This document shows, piece by piece, positions 38,863 to 50,720 of a stretch of DNA of 64,000 bases. The stretch comes from Tubulanus polymorphus. Its lineage: Eukaryota > Nemertea > Palaeonemertea > Tubulaniformes > Tubulanidae. Location of the stretch: contig NC_134027.1 of the NCBI RefSeq assembly GCF_964204645.1, positions 18,092,485 to 18,156,484 of the forward strand. Direction: 5' to 3'. Numbering within the stretch: the first letter of the stretch is position 1; each line of letters opens with the position of its first letter. Made by a program: the position numbers and the translations under genes. A model generated the notes under the pieces. That model made no database searches, was not told the origin of the DNA, and saw only the letters and a list, made by a program, of their open reading frames with translations.

Positions 38863-40103
38863 ACAGAAAACCCTATTGAGATTCGCGAATTATTAGGGTT
38901 TCTGCTGCCTCGGCTGTACTGTGCTTCCTATTTTAAACTTAAAGTTACTTAAAGATAACACCGGTGGAAATAGCAATCATCAATCATGGCGCGCATACTG
39001 GCGCGAATCTGAAAGTTTGTGACGTCATTTCATAAATAAATAAAGAAGGAAGGCTCCGAGAATATCCAAATCACATGTTACTGTGAATAACTGGGGTTCG
39101 ACCATTCACAAGTTAAAAATGTACTTCCTTGTTTGTGAAGTAAATTTATTCATACTGTTATTGAACGCAGTTCCTTTTAAACAACCTATGATAGTATAGT
39201 TTTGTTCGTGGATATCAATACTTCGAAAAATCAAAAGCGGTTTATTTATTTACTGTACAGGTACGCGGTTTCTTAATTGAATTGAATTGTACCCGTCCAA
39301 ATGGTGGGTTATACTAGTTAGCGTCAGAAAATGTCAGCGTCGGTGATACCTTGTCATCGCCAATATTAAACGGTCTAAAGTCAGTTTATACATCACATAC
39401 ATTACAAATTGGAGGTCCGTTATACATGTACATCACATCGTGACGCAGCGGCGATTGTAATGTCATAGAAGAACAAAGTCAGTTGAAAATACCTACCCAC
39501 TGCACCGATAAAGAATGATTGCTAGCCAGAGACCAGTGACAGTTAGTAATGGGGAGTGATGGTACCGTTTGTGATTATGTTTTTATAATGGTTATTGGAC
39601 GTCAATTTCATATGTAAATTGTAGTCCCCATCTGATCGCTTGACTTGTCAGACTGACTTGTCACCCCTCTACTAATAGTAACACTATAAGGTCTTCCCTC
39701 CTGCATAGTTTACCCTATAGGCCAAATTTGTGCTTTGGGCCAAATTCTGTTTTCTTATGTAGTCGACTTTTTTCGGAACTAATAATAACCGAATATGTGC
39801 TTAAACTGTCACTAGGGAATGGTAAAAACAACGTAGCTTCGTTCTCCTCGATGTTATTTCCCCAAAACTTGGCACATTAGTACTTTGCGCGTAGTAGCAC
39901 ATGCGCGTAGTAGCACATGCACGTAGTAGCACATGTGGGTCAACATATCCATGTTCTGAGTTAACCCCTAGGTGGCACTCTTTCAAAAAAACGGAATGTA
40001 ACGAATTGATTTTGGGTGAAATCTTTGCTCGCATCCCTGAACGACATTCTATCCAGAAAGGCAGAAAGGCATAAACCCGTTATCGCTGCTTGCAGCTATA
40101 TTT
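38863..40103 (+). mobile_element. Helentron-like non-autonomous element, unit A
   Basis: It begins with AGGGTTTCTGCTGCCT at 38894 (second hairpin arm lost; an inverted partner AAAACCCTA lies just upstream at 38866) and ends with AACCCGTTATCGCTGCTTGCAGCTATATTT. Its last 320 bases match the last 250 of unit B. No coding frame. A 16-bp minisatellite lies inside. Confidence 0.5.
39887..39934. repeat. Minisatellite, three 16-bp units
   Basis: GCGCGTAGTAGCACAT occurs three times in a row, the last with one change. Confidence 0.9.
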
Positions 40104-41985
40104 AGGATTTCTGCTGCCTTCGCAGAAACCCTATTGTATTCCTGCTGATTATTATTATTATTATTATTATTATATTCTTTTCACACTGGATCTTACTGAA
40201 AGGATATAAACAACTGCAACTCACTTTCACTGTCGGTGAAACCATTCAGTATCACAAGTACTACGCTGCATTGACAAATACTGTGTATAATATTAATTAG
40301 AACTCAACTGTTTACTCACTGTGAGCCTCTACACATCGAAATTTAAGCCCGATTCAAACAGTATCCATCTACGTAAGTGTATTGCCTACGTGTCATTCCC
40401 ACAGCACGTCAGTACGTGTGTTTGTGTCATTGTCCCTATAAGCAGTGATAGAGCTGGTGTACTAGATCTGTAGTTTTTTTAGTATTTTTATATATATGTG
40501 GCGCACTGAATAGGGTCAGTCTCGAGTAAACGCAACTGAGGAATTTTTGTGCCGCATATACAAGCAATAGCATCCTTCCAGTAACTTCCCTGGATAGAGC
40601 TAATGAATGCAGCTATCTATACGCGAGAGCCTGGATGATTATATTCTGCTAGCATTACAATATTCCTTGACGGATTTACTTGAAACTTTCGTGAGATGTA
40701 CGGAACACAGGTACCTTGAGGTAAGTTGAAGGGATCTTTGATTGTTCACCCACCAGGGGGTGTTTTACATTTGAAAATTCTGACATCGAAAAGTTACTGT
40801 GTGAGAAAATTTTTTGTCTTTGACTTTTTAGCTTTGGGCGGGCACGAAAGTTGTTCATAACAGGAGGTTAAAAAGTAATGGCACGCCCTATCTGCGATTA
40901 ACCGTTTCGGCTCTACGGGCTCGAAAATGGGACCCCAAATTTTTTAAAGAGATTCTCGCACCTAGCTCCTTAACCGTTGGAGATAGAATTGTGGTTACTA
41001 TGAGTGATCAGTAGCCCTTGACAAGACGCTTGTATTGATGTATGGTATAACTATGTAACTCATATGGTTCTCCAGTAGCGCCACCTATAAGACGCTGGAA
41101 AACGCATTTTCATCTATATCGACTATGGGTATCAATGGATTTCTATGAAAATTGATACACATGTACCTGGTTACTAAATGCAACGAACCCCTCGCATGAT
41201 CAGTTCCTATTTTAACCACTAGGGGGCGTAAATTTTGAAAAATCGATTTCAGCATCCATTTTTCGTATGTAATGCGGTCTGTTTATTATTCCAATAACAA
41301 AACTTGGTATAAGCACAAAGATATGTGTGTAATATGCCAACCTGCATGATTAGTTCATACAACTGCCACCAGGGGACTGTGAAAACAACGATTTTTGCTC
41401 CTAGGTCCTTAACCGTTGGTGATAGAATCGAGGTTGCTGTGTGTGGTTAGTAGCCCTTTACAAGACACTTGTATTGGTGTATGGTTTAAGTAGGTAACTC
41501 ATATGGTGCTCCAATAGCGCCATCTACAAATTGTTGGAAATGCATTTTCATTGATATCTGCTTATCGGATGGAGGGATTTCTATGAAAATTGATACACAT
41601 GTACTTTGATATGAGATACAACGATCCCCTAACATAATTAGTTCCGATTCTAATCCCTCGGGGCGTTAATCTTGAAAAGTACATGAACATAGGTATACTA
41701 GGCTAACCAGCTAAATTAGTTGATACAACTGCCACTGTATCACTTTTTTCTTGAAGTTATTTGCCCTAAACTTGGTACATCATTACTTTGCACTTAAGAG
41801 CCATGGGTCAACATATCCATGATATGGGCTGACCCATGATACAGGCTGACCCCTAGGTGGCGCTTCTTCACAGATAGTGGTACGTAATGAACTGATTTCA
41901 GTGAAATCTTTTGCAACCTTCCTAGTACGGTATTTAACCCGGCAAGGCAGAAACCCGTTATCGCTGCTTTGCGGCTATATTTATT
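40104..41985 (+). mobile_element. Helentron-like non-autonomous element, unit B
   Basis: It starts directly at the end of unit A with hairpin AGGATTTCTGC / GCAGAAACCCT, then CTGCTG and an ATT microsatellite, and ends with AAACCCGTTATCGCTGCTTT and GCGGCTATATTTA. Head-to-tail arrangement with unit A, terminal hairpins and internal microsatellites recall Helentron-type elements. No ORF. Confidence 0.5.
40930..41690. repeat. Two direct units of about 440 bp
   Basis: CTTAACCGTTGG recurs at about 40969 and 41408. Following it are ATAGAAT, AGTAGCCCTT, AAGAC-CTTGTATTG-TGTATGG and TTTCTATGAAAATTGATACA in both. Confidence 0.8.
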
Positions 41986-42284
41986 ATTTTTTTTCTACCC
42001 TTTTCCACACAGTTTTTGTTAAAAGTGCATAGGCTTCGTTACCTTACCGCTGTTGCCGATACAATCCGTATGATATCCTTCAGCTCACTTCGATCTCCAG
42101 ATACTGCTTGGAAATTTTGATAAATCCACGTATAAAGGCACTGTCTAGCCGTAAACAGCGGAAATTTGGCCCCGTTCAATTAGTAGCCATGTTGTGTTTT
42201 CTTTCCGACATTTCTCTTGTCTTTTTGAGGAAGATCAACATCATCATCAGTTACATCAGCAAGCGCCGGTGTGCCAAGATGTTG
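41986..42284. other. Non-coding stretch
   Basis: Nothing recognised; the plus frame at 42108-42398 is a shadow of the LINE fragment on the other strand. Confidence 0.4.
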
Positions 42285-42780
42285 TGTACTTTATTTCTCC
42301 ACTGCTCAGGATCTGTAGTAATGTTTTACTGTTTCAATATCCGATGTTCTATTGTTGAGGTTTATGCCAATCATAGAAAGATCTTGTTAAATGTTTGACG
42401 GCCAGGTTTTACAGGGTCGTCCTCTGGGTCTTTTAGTTGATCTCAAGGACTCTCATAGTGCTTTACGTACTGGTGTTTGAGATGGTAGGCGCATCAGATG
42501 TCCAAGCCAAGTTAGTCGTCTTCTGGTTATGATTTCACTCCAGGGCACAGTATCTGTTCTTTTATGCAGTTCTTTGTTCCTAATAATTTTCGGCCACGTT
42601 AGTCCTAGTATTCTTAGCAGAGATCTCTGGAAAGAATGAATCTTGTTTTCTAGAGTTACGGTATGAGTCCATAGTGCGCTGTTATACAGAAATATACTAC
42701 TGGTCGCTTGTTTCTCACAATTTTGGTTGTAGTCAGCACAACGGTTAATGCACAATGAATATCCGAGATTAAAGGATAAC
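42285..42780 (-). pseudogene. LINE ORF2 C-terminal fragment
   Basis: The frame at 42453-42791 reads FLYNSALWTHTVTLENKIHSF, LLRILGLTWPKIIRN and RRRLTWLGHLMRLP, the end of jockey-like endonuclease-RT proteins. It continues with errors through KRPRGRPCKTW and NRTSDIETVK to about 42285. Catalytic RT is missing. The endonuclease fragment at 45130-45340 on the same strand might belong to the same family, but it is 2.3 kb away and other repeats intervene. Confidence 0.75.
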
Positions 42781-43089
42781 AAGAGGCCCATGGGCCTTAA
42801 AGCATTGGTAGATTATACTGTGGTATTAAGTTGTTATAATGTTTTACATCTGCCGGCAAATCTTCTATGACGATGTTGATAGGGAGGACCACAGACTTAA
42901 AGGTCTATTTGTCTAGTACGATTTTATTCCTGAAAATGAATTTATTTTCTGCCGAATGATTTAGCCTAGGCTATTTGTACTGTTAAACCTCATTAATGCG
43001 ATTCTGTTAAAAAGACGAAACTAGTTTATTCTGATGTTTTCCATCATGTCCCAGCCAAGATATTTATATCAATCAAGATTTGGATACAA
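42781..43089. other. Non-coding stretch
   Basis: No gene or repeat recognised. Confidence 0.4.
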
Positions 43090-43440
43090 AACCCATTTTT
43101 ACGCATGAACTGTTAGGCCCCACTGAATAATGAAAACAAAAACAGACCGATTTTTCTGAATGCAATTGCAAGACCCTCTGATCTTAGAGCTCCAAGCTCT
43201 GATGCATGTACGCATGCAAAACGTCGCAGAGAGCGATGCCGGCTTTGGTGTCACTGAGGCCGGCTGATGATTGTTTGTTTCAGGGATGAGAACGCCGACC
43301 TGTAAAATCCGCGGGTTATTTTTCTTCAGTGACATACGCGAACCAGCTGACGGCGTAGCCGTCAGCACTAGCGAGCGCCGAAGGCGCGAAGCTATTTCGG
43401 GGGGATTTGGGGGCCCTCCCCCAAGAAAATTTTAGAAATT
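43090..43440. repeat. Hairpin-rich GC repeat
   Basis: GCTGACGGC, GTA, GCCGTCAGC (43344-43364) is a perfect 9-bp hairpin. GCGCC, GAA, GGCGC follows, then GGGGGATTTGGGGG and CCCTCCCCC. The minus frame 43099-43368 is read-through. It looks like a repeat terminus of unknown class. Confidence 0.55.
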
Positions 43441-43798
43441 AAATACGTTTTCCGAGCACTTAGAGCGATCTCGAACCCATGAACGACTATTATATTTTGG
43501 AAGGTAATGGCTAGTTCCAATGTGGTACATCCTCATTTGATGACATTCAGCATCTCATGCGTTACGGGTCGAGCCCTGAATTATTGCAGTAAAAATGCGC
43601 CGATGAATGCTCACTAAAAATCATCACCAAGTAGTGTATAATATCCGAAAGCGTTCGCCACACACACGCAGCAACAGTAAGTACCCACCCCCCCCCCCCC
43701 ATACTTTTACATCATTTTTGGACTATTTGGAAAATTGATATTTTTCAATACTGAAATCCGCGGGCAACCGCGGATCCGCGGGGAATTCTCATCTCTGC

Positions 43799-44010
43799 TT
43801 TTTGTTTGTTTGGCTTTACGTACGTCGTTTGGATCTTGGTTTCCCAAGACTGTTCCTATTGGATTGTTCATTTAACCTCACGACGGTACGGCCTTTGAAG
43901 TGATGCCCGCACACTGTTCGCAGCCAGCAGGACTCGAACCCACTTGTAACTCAGCATTGATAGTGGATTCAACAGCATCACGCCTTATCTCACTGAGCTA
44001 CCGAGGCCGC
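43799..44010 (-). repeat. tRNA-derived SINE, full length
   Basis: Minus strand: GGCCTCGGTAGCTCAGTGAG (A-box) begins at about 44007, GGGTTCGAGTCCTGC (B-box) lies near 43930-43942, then a body with GGGAAACCAAGATCCAAACG and a tail of AAACAAACAAA at 43799. About 210 bp with Pol III promoter and A-rich 3' end. No clear target duplication. Confidence 0.75.
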
Positions 44011-45129
44011 TCGATTCAATTCCAAAAATCTACAGCAGCGGCAAATAACCATCGCAATATTGCAATATAGACAAACAACGCGTAAATTCAATCACTGTTG
44101 TTTAACGCATGGAAAAGATAATAAAAGGTATTTTTTCCCGGCGCGCATTACAAAGCAAATCTCTGCCGAGTGCGTAAGAGGGTGCTACCGCCTTATGAGT
44201 GTGCAGCAGGCGGGTAGGGCGTCCTAAAAAGAAAACTTATATTAGAATATAGCCGAATCGAATTGTACAATGTCAGTCAACTGATTGATAATACAACATG
44301 GTTGTTCTCGGCGTCCTTAACAATGATATTTTCTTCCAATAAACAACTATGGTAAAATTGAATAAAATGATCTATCTTTATTGGTGATATCGTATCATGG
44401 TGGTAGCCTACCGTTACCGTTTGATGTTTCGTGTCAACATGAAATGGTTTTAACTTTAGTAAAGGCGTTCCCGCACGATCACATACGCGTTTCAGTCACG
44501 ATTAGGCTGCCGTTCCACTGCTCTAGAAATACGTATTCTGACGCTGAGAATTAATCCCAAATAATCCCATGGATACTTGGAATAACAGTGATATCCAAAA
44601 ACTGTGATATTTATAAACCGGAGGTACATAATTTTATGTTTTTCTATTCAGAAGAGGCTGTTCCCCATTCTTTACTGCCAATTTCAATGCGGACATATCG
44701 CTACGCGATTGTTTAACCCGCTCTCATCAACCAGATAATGAAAATGTGATCGAATAACTTTTTGGACCATTAAATCAGAAATCTGGCGACGCTATGTTGT
44801 GGGGAATAAACATTTTTTTTAGTAATTTTCAGCCGTTTCTAATGTTTTACGTGAACGGAGTGACAATTTGAAGTTACTATGAAAATGAGAAGAGTCGGCG
44901 CTATTTTTTCGTACTACTATTTTCTATCCATTTTACTTGCATTTGAATGACGTCATAGACGTCAACCAATGCTAAAAATCATGCACCCTAAAGTCTCTAA
45001 ATGAATTATAGCTGTCACAACTGGTAATTACATAATCGACCACCGATTTGTCTTTACACGTTAGCTTTCCTGAGGAGTCATGTTGCCTGCCGTTTAATAT
45101 GAACAATTGACAGCCTTTGCATAATTCAA
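44011..45129. other. Non-coding stretch
   Basis: No gene recognised; stops in all frames. Confidence 0.4.
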
Positions 45130-45340
45130 TTAGTCGTTCGCCGAAATTATTGGAGACTTTGTCTTTTGATTGCCGCGCTTGTATATTATCAATTTGCTTT
45201 TCCTGGGTTGTTGTTTGTCAAATTCAATTGTTTCGGGCAGGTTTCCTGTGCGGGCATTGAAATCTCCTAATAGACAAATTTGTTTACCTGTTCCTTGAAA
45301 TTCAATTATATCTGCTTCCAGATACCTCAATTCCATAGGC
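45130..45340 (-). pseudogene. LINE endonuclease fragment
   Basis: The frame has LEADIIEFQGTGKQICLLGDFNARTG (in part), with the catalytic GDFNARTG motif of LINE endonucleases, then ETIEFDKQQ. Only about 65 residues remain and both sides are non-coding. Confidence 0.7.
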
Positions 45341-45377
45341 CTGATTTGCTCTCAAGTCAAGTTGAAATAGACATTAG

Positions 45378-45745
45378 GATAACGGTCTTAATAGGACCAG
45401 AAAGGACAAGCAGTCGACCTAAATCATCATTTTAATCGATTTGAAACTGTATTGAAGGATATCCGAAAGTCTTTACTGAAAGGGGTTAAATGAAGAGAAG
45501 TGACTCCATGATTTGAAAGTCTAAATTGATTTGACTGTTTCCATGCCTATGTACCAAACTTCAGTTGATAGGCATGGAGGCATAGGCATAGATAGGCATG
45601 TTGAACTTTCAAATCATGGAGTCTCTTTTCTCTTAGGAACCCCTCTCAATGCAATTTTTTTTGATATCCTTCGGTACAGTTTGAAGTGGATTAAAAAACG
45701 ATATTTTAGGTCAGCTGCCAATGCATTCTGTTCCTAATAAGACTT
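45378..45745. repeat. Foldback palindrome, arms about 165 bp
   Basis: GACTCCATGATTTGAAAGT near 45505 is perfectly inverted at 45606-45624. The match extends outward through AAGGATATC, AAACTGTA, GTCGACCTAAA / TTTAGGTCAGC and GTCTTAATAGGA / TCCTAATAAGAC. A near-identical TGCTCTCAAGTCA-GTTGAAA lies in direct orientation on both sides (45348 and 45792). Confidence 0.8.
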
Positions 45746-46197
45746 TTGTCAGGTATGTACTACCAAAACCGACTGAGCTAGGCTACCAGGAATGCTCTCA
45801 AGTCAGGTTGAAATAGACATTAGATAAAACCTAGTAATATTTGACATAGGCCTCCCGGTATAGGCCTAAAGGCTGGCTTATGTCGACAAGCAACGCGACG
45901 CCTACCGATGCAATGGGTTTATCGCCAATTAGCTGCAACTAGCGGCCTACGAGAGCTCGATCGGTTCGACATAAGCCGGCTTGCGACGGCAACCCGACGC
46001 CTACCGACTCGTCGCAAGCCGTATCCGGCTAGTTGCCCATGTTCTACTCTGGCCTACGGTAGGCGGACAGTTGCTTTCGATCGCAACTGACATAAGCTCA
46101 TCTGCAACGCGACGGAACTGAACGCAGGGGTTCCAGCCAATAGGACACCGCATATACATAGTACAAATTATCACCACTAGTTAGCGTCATTTGTAAT

Positions 46198-46310
46198 TGT
46201 TATGTACTATGATGTACTGTACTTAAGGGCCACCTGTGAATAAACTAGGGTATCATACAAATGGCGACTTGATCGTTATTGTTTCGGACCTGTCCCATCT
46301 AAACAAAACA
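46198..46310 (+). repeat. Gypsy 5' LTR, 113 bp
   Basis: TGTTATGTACTATGATGTAC to CATCTAAACAAAACA, starting TG and ending CA, matches 50721-50826. It is preceded by GTAAT, the 5-bp target duplication found after the 3' LTR. Confidence 0.9.
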
Positions 46311-46324
46311 TGGTGTCAGAATTG
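46311..46324 (+). other. Primer-binding site
   Basis: TGGTGTCAGAATTG directly follows the LTR and resembles the TGGTGTCAGAAGTG primer site usually credited to tRNA-Leu. Confidence 0.65.
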
Positions 46325-46358
46325 TTGATTAGAGACTTGAGGTAAACTAACGTTAGAA

Positions 46359-47280
46359 ATGGAAGGACTGAAACCTCCGATTTTTAAAAAGTGAGAACAA
46401 GCTTTGCTGGCGCAAGCCTGGAGAGAATATATTGATGAATTTGAAATTTATCTCGTGGCTGCCGACAAGATGGGCGCGGCTGCTGAGCAAAAAATTGGCT
46501 TGTTAAAATATTCCCTGGGACGCGAGTATCAGAAAGTTTTTCTGACTTTTGGTCTTAGTGTTGAAGATGGAAAAGACTATATAAAGTGAAGACTTATTTA
46601 TTCCTGAAGATGACTATTAGGATATAGTCGAAACGTTGAAATAAACTACTATCTCGAAGTTTCATTTTCAGTCTTTTTATTATCATTGTGGGATTCTCTC
46701 CTCAAGACTTTGTATACATGCCAATTATTTTGAACCTCACAAACTGAAAAAAGGCTATATAACCATGTTCGTGAGAAGGAAGCAAAGTGAAAATGAAACT
46801 ATTTCCGAATATATAACAGCCTTAGAAGAACTTGCAGAATTATGTGAATTTGGCGACCAGAAAGACACACAGTTGAGTGTTTTGCTATCAGTAACGGTGT
46901 TAAAGAAGCGAAATTAAGGGACAAATTATGGAGTGAGGACTTGAAGCTCGATGCTATAATAAAAAAAGCCTTATTGTATGAACAACAGCAAAATGCCAAA
47001 GAACTTTACACCGAACCCATAACCACAACCCCTTCCGTCAATTACTTTCGAGGCCGAGGTATTGGTCGTAGTAGTTATCAGGGTTGTGGTCAAGGAAGTT
47101 CTAACAGGGCCAGGGGTAGAAATATGTCGTATAATCGTGGTCGTGGAACTGGTGGAAGACCTAGTGAGCCAGGTAGACCTAGTAGTAACCCCTGAGGTGC
47201 CTGTGGATCTGTTCACGCTCGAGGACGCTGTCCAGCTTACAATAAGCAGTGTCATTATTGTAAGAAAAACAAAGGTGTGC
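46359..47280 (+). pseudogene. Gypsy gag
   Basis: The ATG at 46359 opens MEGLKPPIFKK and meets TGA at 46392-46394. The capsid-like frame continues (WREYIDEFEIYLVAADK), is broken by an insertion at about 46586-46721, and resumes with YFEPHKLKKGYITMF, RRKQSENETISEYI and LEELAELCEFG. An Arg/Gly-rich stretch (YNRGRGTGGR) and a zinc-knuckle remnant with CGSVHARGRCPAYN and CHYCKK close it. It forms the particle in an active element. Several shifts and stops make it dead. Confidence 0.75.
46586..46721. repeat. Small insertion in gag with Penelope-like tail
   Basis: About 135 bases interrupt gag. CCTGAAGATGAC and TAGTCGAAACGTTGAAATAA are words I associate with the 3' region of Penelope-like elements and derived short repeats. 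Class uncertain. Confidence 0.45.
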
Positions 47281-47289
47281 CGCGAGAAG

Positions 47290-50200
47290 ATGCATACGCT
47301 TACAGTTCATCATGGAGAACACCGAGATACAGATGACGAATTTGAATTTGTTCATCGTGATGAAGTGCTTGGTTCATATAGTATAAGTAGTTGTAATTCT
47401 GAAGCGGAAAAATGGAAAGCTAAATTTGAAATGGCGTATGGTGCAATCGTGTTTAAGATCGATTCCGGTGCTGATGCCAACGCGATGTCGTATAAAACAT
47501 ATAACTCGATAGGAACGAAGAAACCGCCACTGTTAAAATCTAACGCATTGTTATTTGGTTTTGGAGCGTAACCAATAAAACCGGTCAGTAGATTCGAATT
47601 ACCTATTGCGTATAAAGGAGAAAAGACGTCGATTACTTGTGAGATAGTACAGGGAAATGTTCCTAATATACTAAGTCTGAAAGACTCGATAAGACTAAAT
47701 TTGATCAAAAGAGTAGATAATGTATCAGAAGCTGAACCCATCGTTAATTATAATAAACAACATGTAGATACAGGAAGTAAACGGAGAAGTGTTAAAGAAT
47801 GTAAAACCAGTATAAATGATGTAACTGATGTGGAATTCGCAAGTGTAATAGAAAAATGTCCACATCCTGAAGTTAGAGAGTTATTATATGAGTTTTAAGA
47901 GGTATTCAGTGGTATTGGCAAAATGCCAGGTAAAGTTTCCTTAAAGTATGACCCAGATGTGCCACCTGTTGCACACCCTTGTAGACCCATACCAGGGCCC
48001 CTATTCGAACCTGCTAAAAGGAAACTAGACAAGCTTGTTGAGGATTATATCCTAGAGAAAATTCCCGCAGGTGTACCAACACCATGGTGTAGCTCTCTAC
48101 TAATAGTACCTAAGAAGGGTCAAGATGTTAATGTTGACGTGAGAGTGACTATTGATCCCCGGAATCTTAACAAGGCTCTTCTTAGAGAATACTACCCTAT
48201 AAATACAGTAGACGAAATAATCAGTTCTGGTGAGTTGGATGATTGCAAAGTTTTTGGTGTATTAAATGCAAATGCAGGATATTTTCAAATAGAGTTAGAT
48301 GAGGAGTCTAGCCTTCTTAAAGCCTTCAATTACCCCATTTGGAAGGTTCCGATATAAAAGACTGCCAATGGGAATCTCATCAGCACCTGAAATCTTCCAA
48401 CGGAAGATGGTGGAAATATTTGGTGATCTTAAGGTCAAGGTTATTATGGATCATTTACTCTGTGGTTCTGAAAATGGATCTGAGCATTGTAAAGAGTTAA
48501 GACCAATATTACAGCGCGCTTAAGAACACAATGTAAAATTCTCATTGAGAAAATTGAATCTCTGTAAATCTGAGGTAACATATTCAGGTCATGTATTTTC
48601 AAGCGAGGGTATTAAAATAGACCCCGAAAAGACTAAAGCTGTATTAAATATGCCAGAACCGAGTTGTGTAACTGATGTTCAAGCCCTATTGGGTATGGTG
48701 AACTATACTGGCAAATTCCACAAAAACTTGTCAGATGTGACAATCAAAAAACTTATGTGTGAAGCACCTGTGTTAAAGTATTACTCAATGGAAAAACCAG
48801 TGACCTTACAATGTGACGCTAGTAAAGATGGAGTTGGTGCATGGTTAGTTCAGGATGGGCACCCTGTGGCCTATGGGTCAAAAGCTCTAACGTCAACCGA
48901 AAAAGCATACACTCAGATAGAAAAGGAGCGTTTGGCGATAGTCTTTGGGTTCCGTAAATTTCATACTTACCTATATGGTAATAATAGAGTTACTGTCGAA
49001 ACGGACCATGCACCGTTAGTTAGAATATTTGAGAAACCATTAAGTATGATCCCATTGAGGTTACAAAAAATGAGGATGCGATTGCAACACTACCAATTTC
49101 AGATAAGAGCATTACCAGGTAAAGATCCGGTAGCTGATTGTTTGAGTAGGTCATTTCTCTCTGATACATGTGCAAACTTAATGGATACCAAAAATGATAG
49201 CATTTTCTCGGTCAGTAGTACTGAGTTAAAGGTCATGTACTTCTTTAGTAAAGATAAATTGAGTCAACTCGTTTCTGAAACTAAGGAAGATCATACTCTG
49301 CAATTGTTAATAGATAATATAGCCACTGGCTGGCCAGACAATAAGTCGTATATCAAACTGGAGTTAGTTCCGTACTGGGAGTTTAGAGAAGAAATAGCAT
49401 ACTTAGATGGGCTTGTATTTAGGGGGAATCGTATTATAATTCCAGTATCAATGAGAAAATCGATGTAAAATATCACACACGAGAGCCATCTAGGAATTGT
49501 TAAATGTAAAGAGTTTGCTCGGGACCTAGTATATTGGGCCTCAATTAGTAAACAAATAGAGGATGTCATATCAAAATGCGGTTTGTGTCAAGAACACAAA
49601 ATATCAAAATGCGGTTTGTGTCAAGAACACAAAGTATCTCAACAGAAGGAGCCTCTGATTCCATCTGTGGTCCCTTCAGGTCCCTGGCATACTGTAGCTG
49701 AAGACTTGTTCACCTTCAAAGGTACAAAATATCTAATCATTGGAGACTACTGTAGCAACTTCTTTGATTTTGAAGAACTGCAAGATACTAGGGCTCAAGC
49801 GGTGAACAAACAAAATAAGAAGTGGTTTTCTGTACATGGTATACCTGTTGTACTAAAGAGTGATGATGGACCACCTTTCGGATCTAATGAGTTTAAATTG
49901 TTTCTTAATGAGTATGGTATTACACCTGATCCAGTCTCACCTAAACATAGTCAAGGTAATGGCTTAGTAGAAAGGTATGTGGACATTGCTAAAAATATTC
50001 TTAAGAAATGTAAAGACCCGTATCTTGGTTTATTGAATTATCGTAATACACCTAGAGACAAGGATGTAGGATCACCAGCGCAAAGATTATTTGGTCGTAG
50101 AACTAGAACTAGGTTACTTGTACCACATAGTCAGAATCCAGAGTTTGTTAAACAGAAAATGACTGATGATGGGAATAAGTCTAAAATGTATTATGATCGG

Positions 50201-50538
50201 ACTTTAACATTTAGCCCCTGGTGATAGTGTAAGATTTAGAGATGGTAACACTTGGAAACCAGTATTATTACTTCCCCCGGATCAACAACCTGTGCTACCT
50301 AGGTCTTATAATGTATTGTCACCTGCTGGTAATGTCATTAGGAGAAACAGAAAAGATTTATTGCAGACTAAGGAATCTGATATTTATAGACCTGAAACGG
50401 TTGAGTTGGGTTACTGATGCTAATGTTATTCCTAATGCCCCAATACATGTACCTCCCAACCCTGTGCCTAATGGAAATGTAACGGTAACAAGATCAGGAA
50501 GAGTTTCAAAACCTCCTTTAGATGATTACGTAAGCTAA
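47290..50538 (+). pseudogene. Gypsy pol (protease, RT, RNase H, integrase)
   Basis: Protease is marked by FKIDSGADANAM (about 47450). RT begins with PCRPIPGP and KLDKLVEDYILEKI. The first catalytic Asp is replaced (VLNANAGYF) and the YxDD box reads IMDHLL, so RT could not work. RNase H has LQCDASKDGVGAWL and TDHAPLVRIF. Integrase has CGLCQEHK, KSDDGPPFGSNEF and NGLVERY. Stops in frame at 47569, 47896, 48521 and 49466 plus frameshifts near 48330 and 50220. A 33-bp tandem duplication at 49568-49633 repeats the zinc-binding Cys motif. The enzymes copied and inserted the element. Confidence 0.85.
49568..49633. repeat. 33-bp tandem duplication in integrase
   Basis: ATATCAAAATGCGGTTTGTG and on to AACACAAA occurs twice without change, keeping frame and doubling the ISKCGLCQEHK segment. 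Confidence 0.95.
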
Positions 50539-50710
50539 TTAGTTGTCATGACTGAATTTAGTTGTTTATAATAACCCATAATTGAAGGATAAAGTTACAG
50601 AGTAGTGTCGTTTAGCATGCATTTTCAATTTTAATGTCATTTTGGAGAAATTTCATCTCGTTTTGTAGTTTAGTAGCAAAATCTAAATTTGTGTAGTGTC
50701 AAATTTTATT

Positions 50711-50720
50711 AAAGAGAGGG
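50711..50720 (+). other. Polypurine tract
   Basis: AAAGAGAGGG lies immediately before the 3' LTR and would prime plus-strand DNA. Confidence 0.85.

Noticed and set aside
43925-44010. Possible tRNA gene on the minus strand
   Set aside because: It has a SINE body and an AAACAAACAAA tail directly after the tRNA-like head.
46971-47741. Minus-strand ORFs of 94 and 129 aa
   Set aside because: They are antisense to gag and protease of the gypsy element and have no family resemblance.
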